DNA of 64,000 nt from Azolla caroliniana (Eukaryota; Polypodiophyta): positions 14,384,001-14,448,000 of the forward strand of contig JBHGNT010000006.1 of assembly GCA_043228905.1 (NCBI GenBank), given 5' to 3'. The notes beneath the pieces are model-generated. The model was not told the DNA's origin. It worked only from the letters and a program-made list of their open reading frames with translations, and did no database searches. A program made the position numbers and the translations under genes. Positions 43,687 to 54,569 of the stretch are shown here, in pieces; position 1 is the stretch's first letter, and each line of letters opens with the position of its first letter.

Positions 43687-44216
43687 TGTTAAGAAAACAT
43701 GAAGAAGGCACTCGGGCTCTTCTTATGTGCGCGGCGGATTGTGGTGTGCTAGATCGTTTAGTGCTCAAACACAGAAGGGAAGGGGGAAGGAGACTTACCT
43801 CTGTAGCAGCCAAAAACTTCTTCTATTTCATTATGCGCAGAGCTCTACTTGCTCTCGTTTGTTTCTCTCTCTTGCTCTCACTCTCTGAGTTCTTTCTCTC
43901 TATGCTCACTATCTCTCACAGGGTTCTACTTCCTGTATATCTTCTTCTCTCTTCTTTTTCTTACTCTCTTACTTTCTACCTAAGTAATAAGTTACTTACG
44001 TATGCAGCTAATTAGCTGCCTGTAGCTAATTAGCTATCAGTCGCTAAATAGCTGTCAGTAGCTAAATAGCTGTCAGTCGCTAAATAGCTGTTAGTAGCTA
44101 AATAGCTGTCTGTAGCTAATTAGCTGTTTCTTCTTTATGTTCACAAGTAGCTAAATAACTACTATAGCTTATTTCCCAATAAGCATCGCATACCATGTTG
44201 AGCTTGCTTCTCAACA
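43687..44216 (-). repeat. 3' LTR of CopH with 18-bp array
   Basis: Preceded (minus strand) by polypurine tract TTGAGCTTGAGGGGGAG. Contains about seven copies of an 18-bp unit like AGCTAAATAGCTGTCAGT at 44003-44128, rich in the palindrome AGCTAATTAGCT. Next to it is a dyad GCTTATT-N3-AATAAGC (about 44167-44184). Confidence 0.93.
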
Positions 44217-44234
44217 CTCCCCCTCAAGCTCAAC

Positions 44235-47200
44235 TTATCCTTTCTTGGGGTTATCTACAACTTCTTTTTCATGATGCTTTTCATCCATCATATCAATGTC
44301 TACAACTCCCATCATGTTCCGAAACTGTGTATGCTTTTCCACACTCAATCCCTTTGTGAGAATATCAGCAACCTGCTGATTTGTATTCACATACACCAGA
44401 TCAACTTCTCCTTCAATCACTTTTTCTCTAACAAAGTGATAATGCACTTCAATGTGCTTTGTTCTTGCATGGAACACAGGGTTCTTTGCAAGTTGAATGC
44501 TGCTCATGTTGTCACACCAGATTGTGACAGTACCTTCTATATACTCTCCCAAATCAGCAAGCAATCTTCTAATCCATACCTCTTCACAAGTGGCTATGGC
44601 AGCTCCTCTGTACTCAGCTTCAGTACTAGACAATGCAACAGTAGCATGTTTCTTGCTACTCCATGAAATACCTGCACTTCCCAATGTAAAGATATATCCA
44701 CTTGTGGATCTTCTATCTGTTTGGCTTCCAGCCCAATCAGCATCTGTATATCCTTCCAGATTTATGTCCAAATCAGCCTTGTAAAACAATCCATAGTTCT
44801 GAGTAGCTTTTACATACCTCAGAATTCTTCTAATGCAGTCCAAATGCGGCTTGGTTGGCTGTTGCATAAATTGGCTGACTAATCCAACTGCATAACTCAA
44901 ATCAGGTCTTGTTATGGTCAAATAAATAAGGCTGCCCACCATAGACCTGTACATGTTTACATCTTCTATTTTGGCTCCCAAATCAGCCCTCAATTTGCAG
45001 TTTTTATCTAGTGGTACTCCAATAGGTTTGCATCCAAGCATACCATACTTTTTCAACATAGTTGTTGCATATTGTCTTTGCAACACACATATACCACTTT
45101 CAGATCTGATGATTTCAATACCCAAAAAATATCTCAGATCTCCCAAATCTTTCATATGAAATTTCATTTCCAAATTTCTTTTCAGCTTACTTATCTCATC
45201 CATGAAATCACCTCCAATGATGAGATCATCAACATAAATCAGAATCACAACCATACAATCATCTTTCCTTTTAACATACAATGATGAATCAGCCTTTGAC
45301 ATTTTGAAGTCAAGTTTTTTCAGATAATCTGAAAGTTCCCTGTGCCATGTTCTTGGTGCCTGTTTCAGTCCATAGAGAGCCTTTTTCAGCTTACATACAT
45401 AATCTGGATGCTTCCTATCTTCAAAACCTGGTGGTTGACACATATACACTTCTTCTTCCAAGTTACCATGTAAAAAGGCATTTTTTACATCCATATGATG
45501 AAGAAACCATCTTCTGGTTGCACCTACAGCCAGTAATGTCCTCAATGTTGCCATCTTTGCAACCGGTGCAAATGTCTCATCATAATCAATTCCTTGCATT
45601 TGGGCATATCCCTTTGCAACCAATCTTGCTTTATGTCTACTTACATTCCCACTGGAATCATGCTTTGTCTTGTAGACCCATTTGCAACCTACCACATTTT
45701 TTTCTTTTGGTAACTTCACCAAATCCCATGTTTTGTTTTCAGCCAATGCATCAATCTCTTCTTGCATTGCGTCCACCCATTTCTTCTCAGTTTTAGCCTC
45801 ATCAAAACTACTTGGATCAGGGATCTGTACCACCTTAGACATGTATGCATAATGCATAGCCATGTATGTATCATAACCAAATCTTTCAACAGTTTTTTTC
45901 TCTCTATCTGATCTTCTCAGTTTCTGATTTGCATCCTTCAATGCTTTTTCCATACCAGGGATTTTCAATCCTCTTATACCAAGAAGATCATCCAATGACA
46001 CATCTGAATCCTCATCTTCCATGTTTTTAGACAAGTCATCCAACATTTCATACTCTGGCATTTTCTGTTTTCCTTTTTTATCATCACATTTTTTCTGTCC
46101 TCCACTTTTTCCACTCCAAGAATTTGAATCAGATTTACCATCTGAGCTTTTTGATGGTCCGGAACATTCTGTTGATGTTGGACTTTGCTGTCCAACCTTG
46201 CTTCCATCTCTGTGGCAGTCTTCTACATTTTCAGATTTGTCTTTGTCTTCAATCTCATTGTCTTCATCAGTCTCTGGATTCTGTTTTGGACTATACCAGC
46301 TGGCTAACTCATCAAAGATTACATCCCTACTTGTCACAATCTTCTTTGTTACAGGGTTATAGCATCTATACCCTTTTTGTTCTTCTGAATAGCCAACAAA
46401 AATACATTTTTCTGCCTTTGGATCCAACTTACTTCTTACTTCTACAGGCACATGTACATATGCAAGGCATCCAAACACTTTTAAGTGTTCTATACTAGGT
46501 TTCCTTTCGTAGAAACACTCTTCAGGAGTTGTTTCATGTACTCCCGATGTTATACATCTATTTAGAATATAATTTGCTGTATTTACAGCTTCTGCCCAAT
46601 AGTACAATGGCATATTCTTCTCTGTCATCAAAGCCCTTGCAATGTTCACCAATGTTCTGTTTTTCCTCTCAGCAACTCCATTTTGCTGTGGAGTATATCT
46701 ACATGTGAACTGTCTTCTTATTCCCTGATTGCATAGAAAATCAGAAAATTCATTGGAGAAATACTCTCCTCCTCCATCAGATCTTAAACATTTTATTCTT
46801 GTACCTATCTGCTTTTCTACCATGCATTTAAACTTACGAAAACATTCAAACACTTCACTTTTCTCTTTCATGAAGTACACCCATGTTTTCCTTGAGCAAT
46901 CATCAATAAAAGTTACATAAAATCTGCAGCCACCGATAGATGCATTCTTAGTTGGTCCCCATACATCCGTATGTACCAAATCCAACAAATTTTTACTTAC
47001 ATGTCTTTCATGAGGGAATGGCAACCTATTTTGCTTTCCATATTGACATGCTTCACATATCTTTCCCATTTCACAATTTTTCAGTTTTGGCAGTCCACCC
47101 ACTGCATCTTTTCTCAACATATTCTTTAGGGTTTGCATACTTATGTGGCCAATCCTTTTATGCCACATTTCCACATCTGAGACTACACTCATTCCATTTG

Positions 47201-47363
47201 CAAACATAGCTGAAATCTGTCTAGGCATGTCAACATCCAAAATAAACATTCTTCCTTGTCGTTTTCCTTTTGCAATGAGCTTCCCATTCTTTTCTATATA
47301 GCATCCACTTTGCTTAAACTTTACTTGCATACCTTGCTCTACTATCTGTCCAACAGAAATCAC
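44235..47363 (-). CDS. CopH pol (integrase, RT, RNase H)
   Basis: 1042 residues without a stop. HHCC about 68-110 (HKRIGHIS...CEACQYGK). Integrase catalytic residues in VHTDVWGP (about 131), RSDGGGEYFS (about 196) and PQQNGVAERKNR (about 226). A Ser/Lys/Asp-rich linker about 385-480. RT with KWVYKTKHD, DVKNAFLHGNLEEEVY and YVDDLIIGG (about 711). RNase H YTDADWAG (about 872) and WCDNMSSIQLAKN (about 955). The Lys/Asp-rich C-terminus ends near the polypurine tract. The first residues (ISVGQIVEQG) belong to the protease-integrase linker: this was one polyprotein with the frame at 47379-48578, and the Met start shown is unlikely to be natural. Confidence 0.93.
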   Translation of the reverse strand: MISVGQIVEQGMQVKFKQSGCYIEKNGKLIAKGKRQGRMFILDVDMPRQISAMFANGMSVVSDVEMWHKRIGHISMQTLKNMLRKDAVGGLPKLKNCEMGKICEACQYGKQNRLPFPHERHVSKNLLDLVHTDVWGPTKNASIGGCRFYVTFIDDCSRKTWVYFMKEKSEVFECFRKFKCMVEKQIGTRIKCLRSDGGGEYFSNEFSDFLCNQGIRRQFTCRYTPQQNGVAERKNRTLVNIARALMTEKNMPLYYWAEAVNTANYILNRCITSGVHETTPEECFYERKPSIEHLKVFGCLAYVHVPVEVRSKLDPKAEKCIFVGYSEEQKGYRCYNPVTKKIVTSRDVIFDELASWYSPKQNPETDEDNEIEDKDKSENVEDCHRDGSKVGQQSPTSTECSGPSKSSDGKSDSNSWSGKSGGQKKCDDKKGKQKMPEYEMLDDLSKNMEDEDSDVSLDDLLGIRGLKIPGMEKALKDANQKLRRSDREKKTVERFGYDTYMAMHYAYMSKVVQIPDPSSFDEAKTEKKWVDAMQEEIDALAENKTWDLVKLPKEKNVVGCKWVYKTKHDSSGNVSRHKARLVAKGYAQMQGIDYDETFAPVAKMATLRTLLAVGATRRWFLHHMDVKNAFLHGNLEEEVYMCQPPGFEDRKHPDYVCKLKKALYGLKQAPRTWHRELSDYLKKLDFKMSKADSSLYVKRKDDCMVVILIYVDDLIIGGDFMDEISKLKRNLEMKFHMKDLGDLRYFLGIEIIRSESGICVLQRQYATTMLKKYGMLGCKPIGVPLDKNCKLRADLGAKIEDVNMYRSMVGSLIYLTITRPDLSYAVGLVSQFMQQPTKPHLDCIRRILRYVKATQNYGLFYKADLDINLEGYTDADWAGSQTDRRSTSGYIFTLGSAGISWSSKKHATVALSSTEAEYRGAAIATCEEVWIRRLLADLGEYIEGTVTIWCDNMSSIQLAKNPVFHARTKHIEVHYHFVREKVIEGEVDLVYVNTNQQVADILTKGLSVEKHTQFRNMMGVVDIDMMDEKHHEKEVVDNPKKG

Positions 47364-47378
47364 AATGCATTACATTCA

Positions 47379-48578
47379 TTACATATACTTAGTCTTTCCT
47401 TTTTCTTCCCACAATGGAATATCTCCAACATGTTCAATTTGGTGAGTACTATTATCACCCGTCTGTACATAGCCAGGAATCTCTGGTTCTCTCAACTTTT
47501 CAAACCAGTTTGCATGTCCAGTCATATGATTAGATGCCCCCGAGTCTACATACCATGTAAACTCTTCATTACATTTCTGTGAGCTTTCAGCCACTGCTGC
47601 TATCTCATGTTGTACCACAAATGCACCATCTTTTTCACAATCTTCACTAGTTTGGGCATAGTTATTCTGCTGTCTCTTTCCTCTTTGCTCATCATTTTGC
47701 TTCTTGTAACATTCAGCCTGTGTGTGGCCTGGTTTTCCACAATACCAACAGCCATCATCATTTACATATGTTTGCTTACCTCTACCTTGGTTGCTCCCCC
47801 TGCCTCTGTTGTTGTTTCTTCCTCTAATGGTTTGTTGTCCTCTTCCTTGATAACCATTATTGTGGGTTCTTGCTGAGCCAAATCTTCCATGGCCTCTTCC
47901 TCGGCCTCTTCCAGCACTATTATATAGGGCTTGCCCCTCATTCTCAAGATTTCCTTTATTTACATCATCCATCTGATTCCTTTCTTCTACTACAAGCATT
48001 GAAATCAGATCTGAGAAACTTGGGATACTATCCCTTGTGAGCATAGAGGTTTTAAAGCTTTTGTATTGGGGTCCCAAGCCTCTCAAGCATATTTCTACCT
48101 TATCATCATCTTCTATCTTTACATTGATAGAAGCAAGTGATTCACATATGCTCTTTATTGTCAAGGCATACTCATTTATTGACATCTTACCTTTTTCTAA
48201 GGTATTTAGCTCAGTCTTCAACTGTAGCTTTCTAGCTTTTGTGTTTACTGCAAACAGTTTTACCAAACTGTCCCAAGCTTCTTTTGGGAGCATAGCATCC
48301 TGTATGTGCCCAAGCATCGAATCTGAGATGCTAAGTGAAAGCCAATGCATTACCTTCCTTGCCCCTTGATTCCAATCTTTGAATGCTTTAATCTGTGCTG
48401 CTGTGGCATTTTCTTCTGGGATCTCCGGAGCCTCTTCTAGGTCTCCTTCAATGTAATCCCAGTATCCTTTCCCCATTAGGAAATTTGTCATTCTAAATTT
48501 CCACGCCGGGAAATTGTTTTTATCTAGTTTCTCTGTAACTATTTGGCCCGCATTCTCTGCAGCCATTATCTCTTCCAA
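47379..48578 (-). CDS. CopH gag and protease
   Basis: 399 residues. Capsid about 15-240, opening KLDKNNFPAWKFRM with CESLASINVKIEDDD further on. Gly/Arg-rich linker about 230-270; CCHC knuckle CWYCGKPGHTQAEC about 276-290; protease WYVDSGASNHMT about 343. The frame stops after KTKYM, within the protease. Compared with CopC, roughly a dozen codons are missing there and the frame shifts before ISVGQI. This looks like a small deletion, the only obvious defect. Confidence 0.9.
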   Translation of the reverse strand: MEEIMAAENAGQIVTEKLDKNNFPAWKFRMTNFLMGKGYWDYIEGDLEEAPEIPEENATAAQIKAFKDWNQGARKVMHWLSLSISDSMLGHIQDAMLPKEAWDSLVKLFAVNTKARKLQLKTELNTLEKGKMSINEYALTIKSICESLASINVKIEDDDKVEICLRGLGPQYKSFKTSMLTRDSIPSFSDLISMLVVEERNQMDDVNKGNLENEGQALYNSAGRGRGRGHGRFGSARTHNNGYQGRGQQTIRGRNNNRGRGSNQGRGKQTYVNDDGCWYCGKPGHTQAECYKKQNDEQRGKRQQNNYAQTSEDCEKDGAFVVQHEIAAVAESSQKCNEEFTWYVDSGASNHMTGHANWFEKLREPEIPGYVQTGDNSTHQIEHVGDIPLWEEKGKTKYM

Positions 48579-48705
48579 CCTAGGCTTTCTGTTACAATTA
48601 CTTCAACAAGTAACTTTCTGATTCAGATCAGCAAACAGAGAAATACCTTTCTCAGATCTATGCACTTTTGTACTCTTCTTTATGAGCAACTCTGCTCTGA
48701 TACCA

Positions 48706-49217
48706 TGTTAAGAAAACATGAAGAAGGCACTCGGGCTCTTCTTATGTGAGCGGCGGATTGTGGTGTGCTAGATCGTTTAGTGCTCAAACACAGAAGGGAA
48801 GGGGGAAGGAGACTTACCTCTGTAGCAGCCAAAAACTTCTTCTATTTCATTATGCACAGAGCTCTACTTGCTCTCGTTTGTTTCTCTCTCTTGCTCTCAC
48901 TCTCTGAGTTCTTTCTCTCTATGCTCACTATCTCTCACAGGGTTCTACTTCCTGTATATCTTCTTCTCTCTTCTTTTTCTTACTCTCTTACTTTCTACCT
49001 AAGTAATAAGTTACTTACGTATGCAGCTAATTAGCTGCCTGTAGCTAATTAGCTATCAGTCGCTAAATAGCTGTCAGTAGCTAAATAACTGTCAGTAGCT
49101 AATTAGCTGTCAGTAGCTAATTAGCTGTTTCTTCTTTATGTTCACAAGTAGCTAAATAACTACTATAGCTTATTTCCCAATAAGCATCGCATACCATGTT
49201 GAGCTTGCTTCTCAACA
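48706..49217 (-). repeat. 5' LTR of CopH
   Basis: Same as the 3' LTR, one 18-bp array unit shorter (array about 49028-49130). The primer site is at 48694-48705, directly adjacent. Confidence 0.94.
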
Positions 49218-49690
49218 TTTCCTACGCACCCGTACCGACACACCACCTCCTCGATTAGGAACCGACACACTACCGCAATCGTCTTGTTCTGCAGCGCGCG
49301 ACCCTCCACCTAGTTCGTCAAATCCTCCCACGCAAGCACCAAGTACCACATCTGCCCTACCCCCATCGACATAGTTACTAAGTCTACCATCCACTTGAAA
49401 TGGATGGTTGGCGGGTAGGTCGGGTGTAGCTCATCTTGATGTCGGATTGTGGAGTGCAGCTGACAGCTTTCGCACGTCGTCACGAACTGGTGCACATCTT
49501 GGTACAACCCCGACCACCAATATTTCTCTCTCAGTTTCGCGAATGTGGCCCAAGTCCCATAGTGTCCGGCCCAAAGACTCTCGTGGTACGCCGTTAACAA
49601 CCTCTCCTGCTCGTCCTTTCTCGCCACTATGCAGAGTGGAACACTGCCTCGCTTCTTTGGGAGCTTCCATATACTTCCATCCCGTAGGAA
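49218..49690 (-). pseudogene. GypI integrase, N-terminal part
   Basis: Minus strand. LLTAYHESLWAGHYGTWATF with CESCQLHS (HHCC zinc finger) near 49450-49610; core start FKWMVDLVTMSMGVGQMWYLVLAWEDLTN; broken by a stop, then EEVVCRYGCVG at the CopH edge. Confidence 0.82.
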
Positions 49691-49693
49691 GGA

Positions 49694-50470
49694 TCAATAC
49701 GCTTTCTTCCGGATCCGGTTAGCCTCCTCTCTGGTCCATGCCGCGTCCGGCGTCATTGTCCTCAGGAACCTTCTAATCTGGAGCCACTCCCCATCGTACT
49801 CGCTCTCGCTGAACTCGTTAAGCGCCGGAGTGCTCCCTGCCCTTGTTGCTACGCGAGCCGACTCGAAGAAGTCTATGCCGACTTCTTCGTCCTCTGAAAC
49901 CATGCTGTTCTCATTGTCGAACCGCGCTCTAGAAAGCATATCAGCCATGGTGTTGTCCTTTCCGAAGATGTGTCGTATCTCCGGATCCAAGGACTTAATG
50001 TACGCAATCCACCTGAGCATCGCCAAGTCTGGAGTTGCGCATCCGGAAACCATACCGAGGATCGGCAGGCAGATTACTTCTGTCCCTATCAAGTAGTCTT
50101 TATCGGTCTTGACCGCCGAAACGATACCCCACAGTTCGCGCTTAACTTGGGCATATCCTCGCTGTCGCTTATTCAGAACCTTCGCCCCGAACCGGATCGG
50201 GAACCGTGTGCCGCTCTCGTCCTCCTGATTGATCACCCATCCTATCCCGGTCAGGCTCGTATCTACGGTTACGTAGATTGGGACCTCCTTGCCGTAAACC
50301 GCTTTCCGGAGAGTTGGTGCCATAGTAAGTGCCTCCTTCAGTCTCCGGATCGACTCCGTATGCTCCTTGCCCCATTCGAATTTGCGCCCCTTTTTCAGCA
50401 GCCCGTAGAGTGGCTCCGCGACGTGTCCGTAGTGTGGAATCCTGATGTGATAGAACGCGCATGCCCCGAG
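49694..50470 (-). pseudogene. GypI RNase H and linker
   Basis: Minus strand. PIYVTVDTSLTGIGWVINQED (first catalytic Asp), RFGAKVLNKRQRGYAQVKRELWG, then LRWIAYIKSLDPEIRHIFGKDNTMADMLSRARF. 209 residues open. A frameshift near 50330 separates it from RT. Confidence 0.85.
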
Positions 50471-50476
50471 GAACCT

Positions 50477-51484
50477 TCAGACCACCGTAACTGACCCACA
50501 ATCGTTCTTCATCACAGAGATGGCCTCCACCTTCGCAGGAGACGGTTTCCGGCTGTAAGGCCCACACAGGTGTCCGACGACCATGATTTCCGATTGACTG
50601 AAAGCCGACTTCTCCTCAGAGAAGGTGAGTTGCGCACCTTCGAGCTTCTGTAGCACCTTCTCGCAATCTTCGATGTGGTCCGAGACGAATCTTTGACACC
50701 CGTCCGGTCCGACCGTTTCATCCTTATCCTCCACCGGACATCCCTTGATCGGAATGTCATCCAAAAATGGCATGGCGATGCCCGGGATGCAGTCCCTTAG
50801 CACCTTGTTCATTGCATTCACCATGTGCACTACCAAGTTTGTCCCTACTTGTGGAAGGGTACACATCTGCACTAGGCCGAGAGGAGTTCGCATCGTCGTA
50901 ATATCCCTGCTTTCTTTGGCCAATTGGAACTGGTCATACCCCGAGTACAGATCTCTGACTGAGTAAATTGAGCTTCCGGCAAAGGCCACCGCGAACTCGT
51001 CAATGGTCGGCCCAATCCCCGCATTCCGAATGGTCACCTGGTTGACAGGCTGCAGGTCTTCAATAAAGCGCAACGTGTCGTTCTTCTTAGGCATGGTAAA
51101 CCACCGATTCGAGTATGGGGCACTCGACGGTTCGAGGATGCTCATCTCCACCTTCTGCTTCAGTAGCTCCATCAGCTTCGGGATGTGAGCTCTGGGTACT
51201 GGAATTGGTTTGAGATTCCACGACACATGCGGTACTGTGAAGATCACCATTGGTTCCACGATCGTCAGGTCCACGCACCCGATCTCTTCCGGCGAGAATG
51301 GAAAGGCCTTCCCATGCCTCCCGAGCATTCCCCGAAACCGTTCCTCCTCCGCCGGCAGTAGAAAGTCACCCCCACCAACCTTGAGCTCCTGTAGCGTTAT
51401 GTCGGTGAACCGGTGTCCTATGCCGGCCGGATCCCGCAGACTTGGGTCCAAACTGACCCCTTTCATCTGTAACCCGAAGATTTC
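50477..51484 (-). pseudogene. GypI reverse transcriptase
   Basis: Minus strand, 329 residues open. Leader LQELKVGGGDFLLPAEEERFRG; RT entry EPMVIFTVPHVSWNLKPIPV; FIEDLQPVNQVTIRNAGIGP; DLYSGYDQFQLAKESRD; MRTPLGLVQM; catalytic box PFLDDIPIKGC near 50760; GHLCGPYSRKPSPAK. The FLDDIPIKG box and DLYSGYDQF differ from the YIDDILIYS and DLRSGYHQ of common plant Gypsy elements (compare GypN). The 5' side is cut at CopK; gag and protease are missing. Confidence 0.87.
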
Positions 51485-53040
51485 CGGATGAAGAGCATGT
51501 GCTACTAACCGATGAGGGGGAGCCAGAAAGATTCGTGGAAGCTAAAAGTGATGCCCATAGCCGCAAATGGTTAAGTGCCATGCAGGATGAGATGGATTCC
51601 CTGCATGAGAACCATACGTATGAATTGGTGGAGTTGCCAAAAGGAAAGAGGGCACTCCGAAACAAGTGGTTGTACAAGTTGAAACCTGGAGATGCCGAAA
51701 ACCCCCCGAGATACAAATCTAGGATCGTGGTGAAGGGGTTCCAACAGAAGAAGGGCGTGGACTTTGACGAGATATTTGCCCCGGTAGTAAAGATGACCTC
51801 CATCCGGACGGTGCTGAGTATAGGGGCAAGCATGGACCTCGAGGTAGAGCAGCTGGATGTGAAGACGACATTCCTTCACGGTGACCTCAAAGAGTAGATC
51901 TACATGCAGCAACCAGTAGGATTCGTGGAGAAAGGGAAGGGGCACCTGGTATGGCGGTGGAAGAAGAGCCTGTACGGACTGAAACAGGCTCCTCGACAAT
52001 GGTACTGGAAGTTCGACTCCTTCATGAACGATCAAGGGTACCACAAGACGCAGGCCGATCACTGCGTGTTTCTGAAGAAGTTCGAGGGAGGCGACTTCCT
52101 GATACTCCTTCTGTACGTGGATGACATGTTGATCGTCGGACGGGACCAAGCCAGAATATGGATGCTGAAGAAGGCTCTCAACCGGACTTTCGCAATGAAA
52201 GACTTGGGTCCGACAAGACAGATGTTGGGGATGCATATCATCCAGAACCGGCCAACGAAGCCATTGTGGCTGTCACAGGAGAAGTACGTGACAAAGGTAC
52301 TTCAGCGGTTCAACATGTTAGAAGTGAAACCGGTCGGATCGACACTTCTGGCAAACTGCAGATTATTCGGTACGCAAAGCCTGAAGAAGAAAGCAGAGAA
52401 GGCAGATAGGATGAAGGTGCCATATGCCTCTGCCGTCGGGAGCTTGATGTACGCAATGGTGTGTACCCGACCGGATATAGGATACGCAGTCGGAGTGGTG
52501 AGCTAGTTTATGAGCAATCCTGGCAAGGAGCACTGGAACGCGGTCAAATGGATACTCTGGTACTTGAAGGGCACTTCAAATATGTCTCCCATTCGGCTCT
52601 GGAAAACCTCAACTTGACGGTTTTACCGATTCGGCATGTCGGCTGATGTGGATACCAGCCAGTCTACATCCGGGTATGTAACGACATATGCAGGGGGAGC
52701 TGTTTCGTGGCAGTCGAGGCTGCAGAAGACGGTTGCGTTGTCAACCACGGAGGCGGAGTACATGGCGGTTGTGGAAGCCGGCAAAGAAATATTACGGATG
52801 AAGGACTTCATCGGTGAGCTTGGTATCCGGCAAGATGAATACCGGCTCTATTGCGACAGTCAAAGTGTCATCCACCTTGCTAAGAATGCGGCCTACCATT
52901 CCCGGATGAAGCATATCCAGCAAAGGTATCACTGGATCCGGGAAAGAGTAGATGACCAGGAGTTCGCGCTGACGAAGATCCACACGGCCGAGAACGAGTC
53001 AGATATGCTGACCAAAGTACTGATACCCGACAAGCTGGTC
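51485..53040 (+). pseudogene. CopK: Copia RT and RNase H fragment
   Basis: Starts mid-pol at LLTDEGEPERF. RT: MQDEMDSLHENHTYELVELP, DVKTTFLHGDL (stop at 51895), YVDDMLIVG near 52120, MKDLGPTRQMLGMHI. RNase H from about 52630 (SADVDTSQSTSGY) with YCDSQSVIHLAKN near 52855, ending TKVLIPDKL near 53035. Stops at 51895 and 52504, frameshift near 52580. No LTR follows; it runs into an inverted LTR piece. Confidence 0.85.
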
Positions 53041-53126
53041 CCTATCGGCCTCGGCCGAGTTTGCTCATCAGTACTGTTCTTCTCACTTCCCATCCGAAGG
53101 GACATGTTTCCTAACAAACTCCCCCT
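53041..53126 (-). repeat. LTR start and polypurine tract of CopK2
   Basis: Minus strand: polypurine tract GTGAAGGGGGAGTT then TGTTAGGAAACATGTCCC, the start of an LTR of the soloG/CopF family, truncated after about 70 bp where CopK begins. Confidence 0.75.
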
Positions 53127-54230
53127 TCACTCCGGCATGGGATGTCTTACTAGTACTTTGGTCAACATATTTGACCCGTTCTCAGCCGTGTGGATCTTCG
53201 TCAGCGCGAACTCCTGGTCATGTACTCTTTCCCGGATCCAGTGATACCTTCGCTGAATATGCTTCGTCCGGGAATGGTAGGCCGCATTCTTAGCAAGGTG
53301 GATGGCACTTTGACTGTCGTGATAGAGCCGGTATTCATCTTGCCGGATACCGAGCTCACCGATGAAGTCCTTCATCCATAATATTTCCTTGCTGGCTTCC
53401 ACAACCGCCATGTACTCCGCCTCCAAGGTTGACAACGCAACCGTCTTCTGCAACCTCAACTGCCACGAAACAACTCCCCCTGCATATGTCATTACATACC
53501 CGGATGTAGACCAGCTGGTATCCACATTAGCCGACATGTCCGAATCGGTAAAACCGTCAAGGTAAGGTTTTCCGGAGCCGAATCGGAGACACATATTTGA
53601 AGTGCCCTTCAAGTACCAGAGTATCCATTTGACCGCGCTCCAGTGCTCCTTGCCGGGATTGCTCATAAACTGGCTCACCACTCCGACTACGTATCCAATA
53701 TCTGGTCGAGTACACACCATTGCGTACATTAAACTCCTGACAGCAGAGGCATATGGAACCTTCATCATATCCGCCTTCTCTACTTTCGTCTTCGGGCTTT
53801 GCTTACCGGATAACCTGCAGTTTGCCGGAAGTGTCGATCCGACCTGTTTCGCATCTGACATGTTGAACCGTTGAAGCACCTTTGTCACGTATTTCTCCTG
53901 TGACAGCCACAATTGCTTCGTTGGCTGGTTCCGGATGATATGCATCCCCAACATCTGTCTTGCCGGACCCAAGTCTTTCATTGAGAAGGTCCGGTTGAGA
54001 GCCTTCTTCAGCATCCGTATTTTGGCTTGGTCCCGTCCGACGAACAACATGTCGTCCACGTATAGAAGGAGTATCAGGAAGTCGCCTCCTTCGAACTTCT
54101 TCAGAAACACGCAGTGATCGGCCTGCGTCTTGTGGTACCCTTGATCGGTCATGAAGGAGTCGAACTTCCGGTACCATTGCCAGGGGGCCTGCTTCAACCC
54201 GTTGAGGCTCTTCTTCAACCGGCAGGTGAG
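53127..54230 (-). pseudogene. CopK2: inverted relative of CopK
   Basis: 363 residues open on the minus strand. KKSLNGLKQAPWQWYRKFD, YVDDMLFVG near 54050, LGPARQMLGMHI, YTSG-type RNase H (MSANVDTSWSTSGY near 53530) and YHDSQSAIHLAKN near 53300. Ends TKVLVRHPMPE, having lost the usual post-RNase H peptide. The N-terminal RT half is absent; the edge abuts the GypN LTR. Confidence 0.85.
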
Positions 54231-54236
54231 GGTAGG

Positions 54237-54567
54237 TCACTAATATTTACATTAGTGAAGGGTATGTTCACTAATGTTAAAAAATGGGCTAATGTGATTG
54301 GATAGAAGGAATGATAGGTGCATGCACTATCATGATTTGGGAAACCAATGAATGGAGACCCTTTTAGAAAGGCACATCTATTCAAGGGGCCTAGGAAAAG
54401 GTATAAATATGAGGCTTAGCTACCCTCTTAAGCACATTACGTCGGAAGGCCGTTGGCTTAGACACCGGTGGTGCGGGCTAGGCTTTCGTCTCGAAGATCG
54501 TTTTTATCTCTTCAAAGGTATTAGTCATCCTTTACTTTGGTCTATTGATTAGTAATAGACTCTTAAT
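54237..54567 (+). repeat. 5' LTR of GypN
   Basis: About 330 bp between CopK2 and the primer site. TATA block GGTATAAATATGAGGCTTAG (about 54399) matches the Gyp1 LTR. Left end approximate. Confidence 0.6.
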
Positions 54568-54569
54568 AG

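Larger units (their letters stand above)
43687..49217 (-). mobile_element. CopH: nearly intact Copia retrotransposon
   Basis: 5.5 kb. LTRs 43687-44216 (530 bp) and 48706-49217 (512 bp) differ by a few substitutions and by one unit of an 18-bp array. Target duplication TTTCC is perfect (43682-43686 and 49218-49222). The primer site TGGTATCAGAGC adjoins the right LTR. Gag-pol is split by one lesion near 47370. It sits in the GypI integrase. Confidence 0.95.

Noticed and set aside
43310-43702. 130-codon plus-strand frame with a repetitive peptide
   Set aside because: It translates the soloG minisatellite; period and content are explained by the DNA repeat.
44003-44128. Regular short repeats, CRISPR-like at first look
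   Set aside because: Units are 18 bp, head to tail, without unique spacers, and lie in an LTR of a plant retrotransposon.
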